In this document: piece by piece, positions 21,814 to 31,049 of the stretch
Numbering within the stretch: the stretch's first letter is position 1
How the letters are laid out: each line of letters opens with the position of its first letter
Origin: a virus
IMG/VR virus record: IMGVR_UViG_3300031371_000001
Location: 1 to 64,000 of that record
Length of the DNA: 64,000 nt
Direction: 5' to 3' (one strand)
Program-made: the position numbers and the translations under genes
Notes under the pieces: model-generated
What the model was told of the DNA's origin: nothing
Database searches by the model: none
Seen by the model: the letters and a program-made list of their open reading frames with translations, nothing else

Positions 21814-24711
21814 TCACGCCTCCGCGATCGTCGTCCGGTTCCCTTTGCGAACCGCGATCAAGACGTTATCGAAAACGGCTGAAAGTTCGGCGTCATGAGA
21901 AATCACGAACGCCGCGCCTTTGCGCCTTCGCAGTTCGTCAATCAACGTGACAACCCGCGCGCGTCCTTCGGCGTCCAGCCCATCGAGGATTTCGTCCAGG
22001 ATCACGAGTCCGATTTCCGCCCCGTCGCGTTCCGACAGGATATCCATGAAGGCAAGGTCAGTTGCGATCTCGATCTTCTTCCGCTGTCCCCCGCTTGGCG
22101 TTGCGTCCTCGATTCCCTCGACGTCGAAGGTGACTGCGATCTGTTCCGACTCTGATCCCCGCTTCGTCGTCCGGGTGGCGGAAAGCCGGATCTCGATATC
22201 TCCGTCCGTCAGAATCGACAGGTAGCGGTTCGCGTATGCTTCGAGCTTCGGGAGGTAGAGTTCAACCAGGAACGAAGCCAATCCCCGGTTCCCAAATCCG
22301 GCAACCCAAAAGTTCAAAAGTTCAACGGCCCTGGAAAGCTTCGCCGCCCGCCCCTTCGACTTCTTCAGATCCTCGCGGCTGGATTCCAAGTTTTCCTTCG
22401 TCTTTTCGATGGCTTCCGTGTGAGCGTTACGCCAACCCTTCGCTTCCCGAATATCGGCTTTCAGCCGTTCCCGGGTATCCTCGACGTGCGAAAGTTTCGC
22501 TTCGAGCGCCCGGATCGACCCGGAGAAGGTTTCGGCACGGAGGCGCGCGTCCCTGGAGGCCAGTATTTGCCCGTCAAGCCGTTCGATCGCCGCCTTGACC
22601 TTGGACACCTGTTCCCCGATTCCGTCGATTCTAGCGCCATTCTCGCGCGCCGTGGACTTGCTCCGGGAGATCCGGGCGGAAACGTCCTTCAAATGCGCCC
22701 TGATATGGTCCGAATCGGCCGGCGTCCCACACGTCGGACAGCGCCCTTCGTCAAATTTGGCGATCGCCACTTCATCGATCCCGATCATCGTTTCGAGCTT
22801 CGCGGTTGACGACTCGATTTCGGACTTGTCGGAGGCCAGTTCTTCAAGCCGCTTCTTCAGCTTGTCCCGGGACGCGATCGCCTTTTCCTCCCCGGCGCAT
22901 TCCTTGTAAGCGTCCGCCTTCCGCTTCTTCAGCTTTCGGAGCTTCGCCTCCGCGCCGGCGACGTCCGGGAGTTCGTCCAGTTCGACCTCCAAGCTTCGGA
23001 TCTTGGCGGCCCGTTCCTCCTCGAAGGCGTTTGAAGCCTCCTCGAATTCGGACGCCTGTTCTTTCAGCTTCAGGATCCAACTTCGCGTGTTCTCGATCTT
23101 GCCGTTCTCGACGGACAGATCGGCGGCCTTTCGCGACTTGAATTCGGAGGCGGCCTTCTGTCCCGCCTTGATCGTGTCGTCTATATCGAGCGCCGATCGG
23201 AAGATCCGCTTGCGTTCTTCGTCCTTCATTTCGGGATCCGCGAATCGCATCCGATCCCCTTGCCCGAACAGGACGGAATTTCTGAAGGACAAGAAATCAA
23301 GCCCTAGCAGTCGAACGATCTTCGCTTGCGTGTCCTTCTGCGAACCTTCGGCGCTTACGTCTTCGCCGTTCATCGAAAGCGATAGCTCGCCTTTCGACTT
23401 TCCCCGACGTCTGACAATCTCGTATTCGTCGCCGCTCTTCTCGAACGTCAACTTCACTTCGGCAACCCCACGGGCGCCCCGCGTCCGGACGTCGATCTTC
23501 CCCTCTATCACTTCACCGTAAAGCGCCCAAACGATCGCACGGAAGAAGGTAGACTTCCCCGCACCGTTCGAGACGGCGGCCGTCGTGTCGAGGTTGCGTC
23601 CGATAACGAGAGTCACCCCCGGACGTTCGAGATCGACGGGGTGCATTCGCTCGAAGCAAAGGAAGTTCGACGCCTCGACGGACTTGAAGGTGACAAGCCC
23701 GGGGATTGAACCAGCGCGGGAAGACGTATCGCCTATCAGACGACAGCCCAACTCGACAAGCTTTGTCTTGTCGGATTCTTCCGGAGCCTTTAAATCGACG
23801 TATTGCGCGATCGCTTCTTCGAGCGTGAAACGTTCGGCGTCGAGTTCGAGGCGCCCCCGCGATTCGATTTCCTCCGTCCGCTTCGTCGTCAGAAGACGCG
23901 CGCGGCCGTGTGGTTCTTCTTCGGGATCGAAGACGATCACGTAATCGTCTTTTCCGAAGTGTCCCGGTTCCCCCTCAAAGGTCCGAAACCGCGGCATCTT
24001 GCTTTCAACGAAGTCGAGTTCGAGCGTTTCGGTGTCGAACCTATGGAAGCCTTGAACCTGATTCGCCTCCCTGAAGTCGAGGTTGTAAGTAGACCCGACG
24101 AACTGGACCCTCCCGATCCGTTGCTTGTGGTGCGCGTGTCCAGCCAACACGAGATCGAATGGGTTGAAGATTTCAGGAGGAACGTCTGTCGGAAACTCCA
24201 TCCCGGCTTGCTTCACGCCCTTGACGTATTGATGAACCAACGCGACGTTTTCGTAGTCGTCGTCAAGCTTCGAGATCCCCTCCTTCACTGATTCGATAAA
24301 TCCCTTCGGCGGCAGGTACGGGAAGGCGTGAAACACAACGCCTTCAACCTCGACGGTTTGCCCGTGCTTCAAGATCGTGATCTTGTCGTCTTCGAGCGCC
24401 TCCAGGTATTGAAGCGTGTTGTGATTCCCTGCCGCGTCTTCGGTGTCGTGATTGCCGGGGAGTAACCACACGAAACCAGCGTTTCGCGCAAGGTGTTTGA
24501 TTGCGCGCGTGACGACCTTGATCGTCACGGCGTCGAGGCGGCGCCTATCGAATAGATCCCCAAGGACGATCACGCCTTCGGGTTTCGACTTCGACAATCG
24601 AAGGAGGAAGCGCGCAACGTCCTTCAGACGGTCGGAGATCCCATCCGTCCCCGCGCGCGAATATGGGAGGTTATTTGAAGCGTGAAGGTCTGAAAGGATG
24701 GTAACGTGCAC
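21814..24711 (-). CDS. Single-chain SbcD-SbcC (Mre11-Rad50-like) nuclease-ATPase
   Basis: Encodes 965 residues, from a GTG with a weak ribosome site. Residues 1-240 are a metallophosphoesterase nuclease: SDLHAS (7-12), GDLFDR (51-56), GNHD (86-89), GHAHH (191-195). Then comes a Rad50/SbcC ATPase with Walker A SNGAGKST (381-388), a long coiled coil, a zinc-hook RCPTCGTPA near the coil apex, the signature SGGQRKKIEIA and Walker B GLVILDEILDGLD. In T4 (gp47, gp46) and in bacteria these are two separate proteins forming a complex that processes DNA ends. Here they are one polypeptide with an insertion inside the P-loop segment (GRNLDTTAAVSNGAGKS). Confidence 0.9.
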   Translation of the reverse strand: MHVTILSDLHASNNLPYSRAGTDGISDRLKDVARFLLRLSKSKPEGVIVLGDLFDRRRLDAVTIKVVTRAIKHLARNAGFVWLLPGNHDTEDAAGNHNTLQYLEALEDDKITILKHGQTVEVEGVVFHAFPYLPPKGFIESVKEGISKLDDDYENVALVHQYVKGVKQAGMEFPTDVPPEIFNPFDLVLAGHAHHKQRIGRVQFVGSTYNLDFREANQVQGFHRFDTETLELDFVESKMPRFRTFEGEPGHFGKDDYVIVFDPEEEPHGRARLLTTKRTEEIESRGRLELDAERFTLEEAIAQYVDLKAPEESDKTKLVELGCRLIGDTSSRAGSIPGLVTFKSVEASNFLCFERMHPVDLERPGVTLVIGRNLDTTAAVSNGAGKSTFFRAIVWALYGEVIEGKIDVRTRGARGVAEVKLTFEKSGDEYEIVRRRGKSKGELSLSMNGEDVSAEGSQKDTQAKIVRLLGLDFLSFRNSVLFGQGDRMRFADPEMKDEERKRIFRSALDIDDTIKAGQKAASEFKSRKAADLSVENGKIENTRSWILKLKEQASEFEEASNAFEEERAAKIRSLEVELDELPDVAGAEAKLRKLKKRKADAYKECAGEEKAIASRDKLKKRLEELASDKSEIESSTAKLETMIGIDEVAIAKFDEGRCPTCGTPADSDHIRAHLKDVSARISRSKSTARENGARIDGIGEQVSKVKAAIERLDGQILASRDARLRAETFSGSIRALEAKLSHVEDTRERLKADIREAKGWRNAHTEAIEKTKENLESSREDLKKSKGRAAKLSRAVELLNFWVAGFGNRGLASFLVELYLPKLEAYANRYLSILTDGDIEIRLSATRTTKRGSESEQIAVTFDVEGIEDATPSGGQRKKIEIATDLAFMDILSERDGAEIGLVILDEILDGLDAEGRARVVTLIDELRRRKGAAFVISHDAELSAVFDNVLIAVRKGNRTTIAEA

Positions 24712-24721
24712 GGGTCAAGGT

Positions 24722-25792
24722 TCAGTCAAGCAAGGAATCAAGATCGTCGTCTTCGTCGCCGTCGTCCGATCCGCCGTCGTCCGTCCCGGTGTCGTCTTCC
24801 TCCTCCTCCGGGGCTTCGTCGCCCTTCGACTTGCCTCCCGCCTTTTCCTGACATTCCCCGACCATCTTGCAAGCCTCGCAAGCCGGATCGTCTTCGTCGT
24901 AATCGATCCCGAAACAAGGAGGCTTCTTCACCTTGTCCTTCTTCTTCCCGTCGTCCTTCTTCGTCTTCTTCTTCTTCGAGGAGGAGGATGACTTCTTCTT
25001 CTCCGTCTTCTTTTCCTCCCCGTCGTCCGATTCCTCCCCGCCGGCGTCGTCGTCCTCGAACAGATCGTCCGCCTCCTTCGGTTCGTCCTCGACTTCCATC
25101 CCGTCCGCCGCTGCGGCGAGTTCATCGCCCGTCTTCAGCATTCGGACAAGGATCTTGTGACAGTCGCAAGCCCCGTCCTCGACGGCGGCCTCCAGGACCA
25201 TTGCCGCATACTTCTTCGGAAGTGGCTTCGGGTCCTTCAACGACTTCATGTGAGCCATGACGGTGTATTCCGTGTCGTTCTTCTTCCGACCGGAACGCTT
25301 GATCTTGAAGAAGACGGCGCCCTTCAGATCGCAGATCGACTCCCCGACTTCGAGAAGAAGATCGGCAACCCCGTTCCAAACGGAACGCGGAGCAAGGTAG
25401 GGCCGAACCTCGATCGGATCGTACTTTCCCCACTCACGATCGCGCGGTCCCTTCAGTTGGAGCGGAAGGACGGCCATCATGAACTTGACGGAAGGCTTGT
25501 TGCCCTTCTCGCAAAGCGGACAGGTCTTCGGAAGCTTCTTCCCTTCCCCCTTCAGGACGGAGCGGAAGATCGGATCCTTCAGGATTGGGTTCTTCTCCGC
25601 ATTGGCGCAAACGATCCCGGCGTCCCCCGTGTAATGCATCGCAACGGGATAGTAGGGTTCGCTTGCATCCCGGATCGGTGGGCAAAGAAAGATGATATGC
25701 TCCCCCTCCGCAGCGGCGAAGAACGGGGCGCCGTCGCCTCTACCTTGCTTGTATCTGTCCTTGTCTGCGGCGATCTTGTCCTTGTCGATCAT
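24722..25792 (-). CDS. Candidate single-stranded DNA-binding protein
   Basis: Encodes 356 residues. The N-terminal domain has HIIFLCPPIRD and KTCPLCEKG, with strands in the middle (VRPYLAPRSVWNG). A long Lys/Ser/Glu-rich linker follows, then a second Cys group (PPCFGIDY, ACEACKMVGEC) and a strongly acidic tail ending DEDDDLDSLLD. A folded domain with zinc-like Cys plus acidic C-tail is the layout of gp32-type SSBs. It lies beside SbcD-SbcC, HU and polymerase genes. The fold is not proven. Confidence 0.6.
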   Translation of the reverse strand: MIDKDKIAADKDRYKQGRGDGAPFFAAAEGEHIIFLCPPIRDASEPYYPVAMHYTGDAGIVCANAEKNPILKDPIFRSVLKGEGKKLPKTCPLCEKGNKPSVKFMMAVLPLQLKGPRDREWGKYDPIEVRPYLAPRSVWNGVADLLLEVGESICDLKGAVFFKIKRSGRKKNDTEYTVMAHMKSLKDPKPLPKKYAAMVLEAAVEDGACDCHKILVRMLKTGDELAAAADGMEVEDEPKEADDLFEDDDAGGEESDDGEEKKTEKKKSSSSSKKKKTKKDDGKKKDKVKKPPCFGIDYDEDDPACEACKMVGECQEKAGGKSKGDEAPEEEEDDTGTDDGGSDDGDEDDDLDSLLD

Positions 25793-25809
25793 GTTTCTTC
25801 CCTTTCCTG

Positions 25810-26148
25810 TTAGCCCTTGATTGAGTGGGTTCCTAGAAGCGTCCGGAGAATTTCAACGTCGTGTTCCGCTTCGAGGAATCGCTTTCTTCTGGCGACGTAT
25901 TCGCGAGATTCCTTGACCTTGATTCGCCCTTTCCACTCTGCAAGCTTCGGTTCGCTTGCAAGCGCCTTCGTCAAGAAATCGGCCTTGAAGTATTCGAGAC
26001 GGAGATCGGCAACCGCGCGGTTCTTCAACGCCTCCGAAAGAAACTCGACAAGATCCCCCTTCGAGGTATCAACAGCGACACGTCGTCCTTTGCCGCCCTT
26101 TCCTTCTTCGTCGGGTTCCTTCTCGAAGACTGTTTGAAGCGTGATCAT
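25810..26148 (-). CDS. Hypothetical protein in the replication operon
   Basis: Encodes 112 residues, charged and helical (REYVARRKRFLEAEHDVEIL). Start overlaps the HU gene stop by ATGA. No motif recognised; a replication accessory role is suggested only by location. Confidence 0.6.
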   Translation of the reverse strand: MITLQTVFEKEPDEEGKGGKGRRVAVDTSKGDLVEFLSEALKNRAVADLRLEYFKADFLTKALASEPKLAEWKGRIKVKESREYVARRKRFLEAEHDVEILRTLLGTHSIKG

Positions 26149-26444
26149 GATTTGCTCCCGGAGTGCGCTGATAGTGCCTTGTTCGCTTGCTTGGAAGAAT
26201 TGAAGTGAAGCACCTTGCGTGCCTCGACGTGGACTTCTTCATCGCCAAGCATCAACGTCCGCTCCGCATAGTCGCGCGCCGTGAATCTTCCGAAGCCTCG
26301 AATCCTGACTTCTCCGTGCTTTCGGATCAGAAGAACGATAGCGGAGAAGACCCGCTTGACATCGCCCATTCCGAGATCCGCGGCCTTTGCCAGTTCTTCA
26401 ACGCCAACGAATGACGGCGCCGGCTTGCGTTCCTTGTTCTTCAT
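26145..26444 (-). CDS. HU/IHF-like DNA-binding protein
   Basis: Encodes 99 residues, normal for the family. Two N-terminal helices are followed by GEVRIRGFGRFTARDYAE, matching the HU GFGxF hallmark, then a C-terminal helix (NSSKQANKALSAHSGSKS). It should act as a dimer that bends DNA. It lacks the Cys/His tail of the other HU-like protein. Encoded just after the polymerase. Confidence 0.8.
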   Translation of the reverse strand: MKNKERKPAPSFVGVEELAKAADLGMGDVKRVFSAIVLLIRKHGEVRIRGFGRFTARDYAERTLMLGDEEVHVEARKVLHFNSSKQANKALSAHSGSKS

Positions 26445-26466
26445 GGCTACTTACCTCCTATGGAAA

Positions 26467-29079
26467 TCATGCCTTCCGTATTCGTTGGAAGATCACGGAA
26501 CGTTTCCCGTCCCGCATTTCCTTTTTGATTTTCAGTTTGACGGGATCTCCGTATCGGATCCTTTCGTCCTTCACGTCGATCCAGCTTGACGAAAAGCAAA
26601 CGCCGTCCGCCGCCTTGCCCGGTCCCTGGACCGTAACGAAAGCCATTTCGTTGCCGTTCTTATCGTTGATCGTCCGGGCGCCGGCGTAGATCCGAAGCCC
26701 CCGGGGAAGTTCCTTGCGGATTATCAGTTCCCAATAGTCGAGGTCCGCCCCTTCTCGAAGCTTGTTGTCGAGGTCCGAAACCGACACGAGGAATTGGAGG
26801 ACGGGTGCCTTCCAGCCCCGGTGATAATGGCCGATCACGAGATCCCCTTCCATCGCTTCCGGATTGCAAGCGTTCAAAGCTTCTTCGTCCATCTTGAAGC
26901 GATTGGGTTTTATGTCCCCGCCGTCGATCGAAAGCGAACCGTAAATCCGAGTTTCGCCCTTCGAGTTGATCGATTCGTTGATCTTGCATTCCTTCAAGGC
27001 TCCGATGAAGAATCCGTCGTCCGTCTTCTCGACCCTTTCGGGTTCGACAGTCTTGACCTTGACGACACGTTCGACAAGTTCGGCCGAACGCTCCAACGGG
27101 TGAGTCCTGATCACGAATGGGTTGACCTCCGAAGCAACGTCGTTGAATTCGTCGTTGTCGAAATCGTCCTTCGCCTTCGACGCTTCAAGGAACTTCAGGA
27201 TCTTGATCTTCCCTTCTTCACTCGCCTTCAACCTCCAAAGCTTGTCGAATCGCGCCAACGTCTCGCGTGCGTTCGGGATGATCGCCTCCATCGCCCGCGC
27301 CTGAATCAACGTCGAGACAACACGCTTGTTCGCAGACGGGCAACGTTCGATGAAGTCGATCAAGTTCTTGAACGGCTGTCCCTCTTGGATTTCATCAACC
27401 GCCTTCTTCGATACGAACTTGATATCCTCCAGGGACGGGACGATCTTTCCGTCAACGACCCTGTAGACCCCGCCGGCGTTTTGCACGTTCGGCGGCTCGA
27501 ACCCGATCCCCCGGCGTTCGAGTTCCTTGACGTATGCAAGGATCTTTTCTTGCTTCGGTTCGTTCTTCATGACTGCGAGAAAAAACGCTTCGGGATAATG
27601 GACCTTCAACCATTGTGTCCAATAGGCGATCACGCTGTAAGCCGTAGCGTGGGACTTGTTGAAGCTATAGCCCCCGAACTCGCAAAGCTGATCCCAAAGC
27701 CCCTCCGCGCGATCGCCTCGCATCCCGGCGCCCATTGTCGCGCCGTCAATGAACTTGCCAGCGTATTCACGCAAGGCGTCCGCCCCCTTGGACTTGCCGA
27801 TTAACTTTCGCACCTTGTCGGCTTCTTCCGGCGTGAAGCCGCCCAACTCGCGGCAAAGCTTGATAACGTGTTCCTGAAAGACGGGAACCCCCAACGTGTC
27901 AGCCGTGATCGAATCATAGACGGGATGCAACGATTCGATCTTTTCAGGATCCGCGTTTCGTTCGAGGTAGGCTTGTGCGAGTCCGCTTCGAGCGGTCCCA
28001 GGACGATCAAGGCTTGTCATCGCAACGATCACGTCAAAGTCCGTGAACTCGACTCCGCGGCAAAGCGCGATCGCTGAAGGTGAATCGAACTGGAAGACCC
28101 CAATCATATCGCCAGCCGTGAAAGCGTCGAGTGTCGGCCGGTCGTCAAGGTCGATCTTCGTCAAGTCGATTTTGTCCCCCGTCATTGCGTGCGCCACTTC
28201 GATCGCGTCCTTCACGATCGAAAGCGTCCGCAAGCCGAGAAGATCAAGCTTCAGCAATCCGCAATCCTGGACACCCCACATATCAAAAGCCGTGACAGCT
28301 TCACCGTCGCGCGCCTCGATAGGTGTGATCCTCGACAACGGAACCGGCGACACGACGACACCCGCCGCGTGGACTCCAAGGTTTCGGACGTGCCCCTCGA
28401 TCACTTCGGCGTATTCGAGAACATCCGGGTATTTGTCAAGGAAGGCTTGGACGTGTTCGCTTGCATCGGCCGACATCGCAAGCGGAACCTTCGGATCTAT
28501 CGCTTCGGAAACCTTGTTCACTTCGTCCAGACTGATCAGCATGACGCGCCCTAGATCCCTGACTAGAAGGCGTGCGCCCATTTTGTTTACAGTGCCGACC
28601 CTGGCAACACGATCGCGCCCGTATCGTTCCGACAAGTAGCCGATCAATTCGTCGCGGCGCCTGTCCTCGAAGTCGAGGTCAACGTCCGGAAGATCGATCC
28701 GTCCGGGAGCAAGGAACCGTTCGAACAACAGATCATGCCGAATGGGATCAACGTCCGTCACTCCAAGCAAGTAGAGGATCAGCGAACCGGCGGCGCTTCC
28801 ACGTCCCGGTCCTACCAGGATCCCGCGGCGCTTCGCCTCCGCGACAAGATCACGGATGATCAGGAAGTAATCGATCACCCCGCGCCTGTCGATTTCCTTG
28901 ATCTCGTGTCGAAGCCTTTTCGTGTAGACCTTCAGGATCTTCGACTTCGGGACGCCGCGCCGCCCGCCAAGCGCCTCCGCGCGCGTCGGAATCTCGCGTT
29001 CCTTCCAGCCTAACTCGCAAAGGTATTCGAGATAATGGAGGTTCCGCTCCCGCTCGATCGTCACTGTTTCACTTTTCAT
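26467..29079 (-). CDS. DNA polymerase III alpha-type (DnaE) catalytic chain, split from its PHP domain
   Basis: Encodes 870 residues from ATG 29079. It opens in what is normally the interior of DnaE. Key motifs: GPGRGSAAGS (90-99) and the catalytic aspartates PDVDLDF (131-137), then DnaE finger segments (FSFDSPSAIALC-like, HAAGVVVSP, KSHATAYSVIAYWTQWLKVH). The C-terminal region includes a likely OB-type domain. The upstream gene encodes the PHP domain, and the two overlap as ATGA, so the C-family replicative polymerase is made as two chains. Confidence 0.9.
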   Translation of the reverse strand: MKSETVTIERERNLHYLEYLCELGWKEREIPTRAEALGGRRGVPKSKILKVYTKRLRHEIKEIDRRGVIDYFLIIRDLVAEAKRRGILVGPGRGSAAGSLILYLLGVTDVDPIRHDLLFERFLAPGRIDLPDVDLDFEDRRRDELIGYLSERYGRDRVARVGTVNKMGARLLVRDLGRVMLISLDEVNKVSEAIDPKVPLAMSADASEHVQAFLDKYPDVLEYAEVIEGHVRNLGVHAAGVVVSPVPLSRITPIEARDGEAVTAFDMWGVQDCGLLKLDLLGLRTLSIVKDAIEVAHAMTGDKIDLTKIDLDDRPTLDAFTAGDMIGVFQFDSPSAIALCRGVEFTDFDVIVAMTSLDRPGTARSGLAQAYLERNADPEKIESLHPVYDSITADTLGVPVFQEHVIKLCRELGGFTPEEADKVRKLIGKSKGADALREYAGKFIDGATMGAGMRGDRAEGLWDQLCEFGGYSFNKSHATAYSVIAYWTQWLKVHYPEAFFLAVMKNEPKQEKILAYVKELERRGIGFEPPNVQNAGGVYRVVDGKIVPSLEDIKFVSKKAVDEIQEGQPFKNLIDFIERCPSANKRVVSTLIQARAMEAIIPNARETLARFDKLWRLKASEEGKIKILKFLEASKAKDDFDNDEFNDVASEVNPFVIRTHPLERSAELVERVVKVKTVEPERVEKTDDGFFIGALKECKINESINSKGETRIYGSLSIDGGDIKPNRFKMDEEALNACNPEAMEGDLVIGHYHRGWKAPVLQFLVSVSDLDNKLREGADLDYWELIIRKELPRGLRIYAGARTINDKNGNEMAFVTVQGPGKAADGVCFSSSWIDVKDERIRYGDPVKLKIKKEMRDGKRSVIFQRIRKA

Positions 29080-30125
29080 TCGGCCGCCCCCTTGCCGTGA
29101 CGTTCCCGACGCCACTTGTCGAAACCGTCCAACAAGCCGGGTTCGATCTCGACAGCCGGGAGAAGGGCCGCGAATTTATCGACCTTGAAGGTTGCGTTGC
29201 AACGTTCCCCGATTTCATCGGTCGAAGCGATCGCTTCGTCTATCGCGTTCCCGTCGAGTCCTTGCGCCTCGAAACCTTCGCGCATTTCCTCCTCCGATTT
29301 CATCCAGTATTCGGATCCGGTGAACCGAAACCGCTTCGGTGAAATCAGGTTCCCGTGTGTCGTGATCGCAAGCAACGCTTCGTGAGCCGCCGAGTCGCCG
29401 GGTTCGGTGTAATGCGCGTCCTGAGTTGCTACCAGGGGGAGATCGTATCGGCGCGCGATCTTCACAAGCCCCTGATTCGCCTTCGCCAAATCCTCCCCAA
29501 GCGATACGTGGGGCATGATTTCGAGGTATAGCCTAGAATCTCCGTAAATAGCCCGTAGACGCTCCAAGTGTCGAAGGGCTGTCCTTGCGCGTCCCTCCCT
29601 GAGTTCGCGCGCCACGGGGCCAATGGGACAGCCTGACAGGCAAACGACGCCTTCGGAGTAGTCCTCCAGGATCCCGAAGTCGAGTCGGGGCCGCTTGAAG
29701 GCGAATCCGTCGATCCATCCCCGGGAGGAAAGCTGGAAAAGGTTGGAAAGTCCTTCGTCGTTCTCGGCTAGAAGCGTCAGGTGATAGCGCGGCCGGATCC
29801 CAAGCTTAATTTCCGCCTGATACGTCGCCTCCCGCTGTTGCGACCTCGGGAAGCTCGCCTTGATTTGCTCCGACACGTCCGGGGGAAGTTCTTTCGTGAA
29901 CCTGTCGTTTGCAAGATAAGCTTCGAAACCGAAGATAGGCTTGATCCCGATCTCCGAAAGCGTCTCGTTTTGATTGCGGACTCCACGCATCGATCCATGT
30001 TCAGTGAAGGCGATCGCCGTATGTCCAAGCGACTTCGCCTTTTCACCGAATCGCTTTTGCGAACCGCAACCGTCGAGGATCGAGTATTCGGAATGAACGT
30101 GCAAATGGATCAAAGGATCCTCCAT
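29076..30125 (-). CDS. DnaE N-terminal PHP-domain chain
   Basis: Encodes 349 residues. It begins IHLHVHSEYSILDG, the first PHP motif, followed by HTAIAFTEHGSMRGV, CLSGCPIGPVA and ATQDAHYTEPGDSAAHE. These are the metal-ligand motifs of an intact PHP domain, which in DnaE may support proofreading or structural stability. It ends near the position where the DnaE palm begins, and the next start overlaps its stop. Together the chains total about 1219 residues, similar to whole DnaE. Confidence 0.88.
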   Translation of the reverse strand: MEDPLIHLHVHSEYSILDGCGSQKRFGEKAKSLGHTAIAFTEHGSMRGVRNQNETLSEIGIKPIFGFEAYLANDRFTKELPPDVSEQIKASFPRSQQREATYQAEIKLGIRPRYHLTLLAENDEGLSNLFQLSSRGWIDGFAFKRPRLDFGILEDYSEGVVCLSGCPIGPVARELREGRARTALRHLERLRAIYGDSRLYLEIMPHVSLGEDLAKANQGLVKIARRYDLPLVATQDAHYTEPGDSAAHEALLAITTHGNLISPKRFRFTGSEYWMKSEEEMREGFEAQGLDGNAIDEAIASTDEIGERCNATFKVDKFAALLPAVEIEPGLLDGFDKWRRERHGKGAAE

Positions 30126-30556
30126 TCGTCCAGGAAGAACGGTTCGGGAAGGGTCGGAAGCTCAATCACCCCAACGTCAACAAGCCTCCGGATCATCCTC
30201 GCCGCTTCCTTCGCCTCGCAAGCCGTGAATTTGACAAGTGTTCGATATCGCTTTTTCCTATCGCGAGTCGCCTTCAATGGTGCCGCGTGTTTTGAGACTC
30301 CACTAAACCTATATGGCAAATACATTAGAATCCGATCACCATCGAACCATAACGAAAGGAAAGCGGAGGGTGGATGGGTTCCACCGTTCAAGATCGTGAC
30401 GGTTCGCGCGTGCTGTTCCCCAAGGTGATCCTTGATCCAGAATTGCCCCGTGACGTCGAACCCCTCCTTCGCGAAGCAACGTCCGGGGAATAGTTGTCGG
30501 AATTCCTCCAGGAAGATCGCAACCGCTCGAAGCGCCGCTTCACTCTGATTCGACAA
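30110..30556 (-). CDS. Hypothetical protein with TTG start
   Basis: Encodes 148 residues from TTG 30556, which has GGAGGCGCGGCGCA upstream; the ATG-based frame from 30661 would overlap the sigma gene by more than 100 bases. Beta-rich middle (GQFWIKDHLGEQHARTVTIL) and a helical Lys/Arg/Glu-rich C-terminus (FTACEAKEAARMIRRLVDVG). No recognised family. Sits between the sigma-like gene and the PHP chain. Confidence 0.6.
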   Translation of the reverse strand: MSNQSEAALRAVAIFLEEFRQLFPGRCFAKEGFDVTGQFWIKDHLGEQHARTVTILNGGTHPPSAFLSLWFDGDRILMYLPYRFSGVSKHAAPLKATRDRKKRYRTLVKFTACEAKEAARMIRRLVDVGVIELPTLPEPFFLDEWRIL

Positions 30557-31034
30557 TGCGCCGCGCCTCCTCGATAGAACGAATGATCGCGGCGACAGAA
30601 ACGCCAAGATGCCGCGAGAGATCCAAGTATGAAGGGACTGTCGGAATCGGCTTGTCGACACGTTCGTAATAGTCGGACATTGCGCGCGGATCGAGTCGGA
30701 GTTTGATCACCTCCCGTGCCTCCGATGAGAGCGATTCGATCACTTCGTTGACGAAGACCTCCCCTTCAACGTCCGTCGCTTCGTCCTTCGGATCGTAGAA
30801 GTATCTAAAGTCCGAAAACTTGTGAAATGGGATCACGCCTCCCTCCGGATAGCGTTTCTTCGCGCGTTCCCTTTCGATGATCATTCCGAGTGCGTTTCGA
30901 ACCGTCCGGTTCCTGTATCCGGCCGGCTTGGATGCAACCGGGAGTTCGGCAAGTGCCGCCTCCTGTTCGAGATCCTCACTGTCGATTCCGTGTCCATAAG
31001 GGATGTAAAATCCCCGTGCCTTTCGTGCCATCAT
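30540..31034 (-). CDS. Small sigma-70-like RNA polymerase factor
   Basis: Encodes 164 residues. The region DSEDLEQEAALAE near residue 18 fits sigma region 2.1-2.2. The C-terminal part (LDLSRHLGVSVAAIIRSIEE) fits the region 4 helix-turn-helix. Total length matches minimal ECF-type or phage sigma factors. Tandem ATGs (31034, 31031) follow GGAGGAA. It could redirect host RNA polymerase to later phage promoters. Region 2.4 is poorly conserved, so promoter specificity cannot be predicted. Confidence 0.6.
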   Translation of the reverse strand: MMARKARGFYIPYGHGIDSEDLEQEAALAELPVASKPAGYRNRTVRNALGMIIERERAKKRYPEGGVIPFHKFSDFRYFYDPKDEATDVEGEVFVNEVIESLSSEAREVIKLRLDPRAMSDYYERVDKPIPTVPSYLDLSRHLGVSVAAIIRSIEEARRIVESE

Positions 31035-31049
31035 TTCCTCCGTTGTTCC

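Noticed and set aside
26794-27804. 336-codon plus-strand frame opposite the polymerase
   Set aside because: Shadow of the DnaE gene; no ribosome site and no domain pattern.
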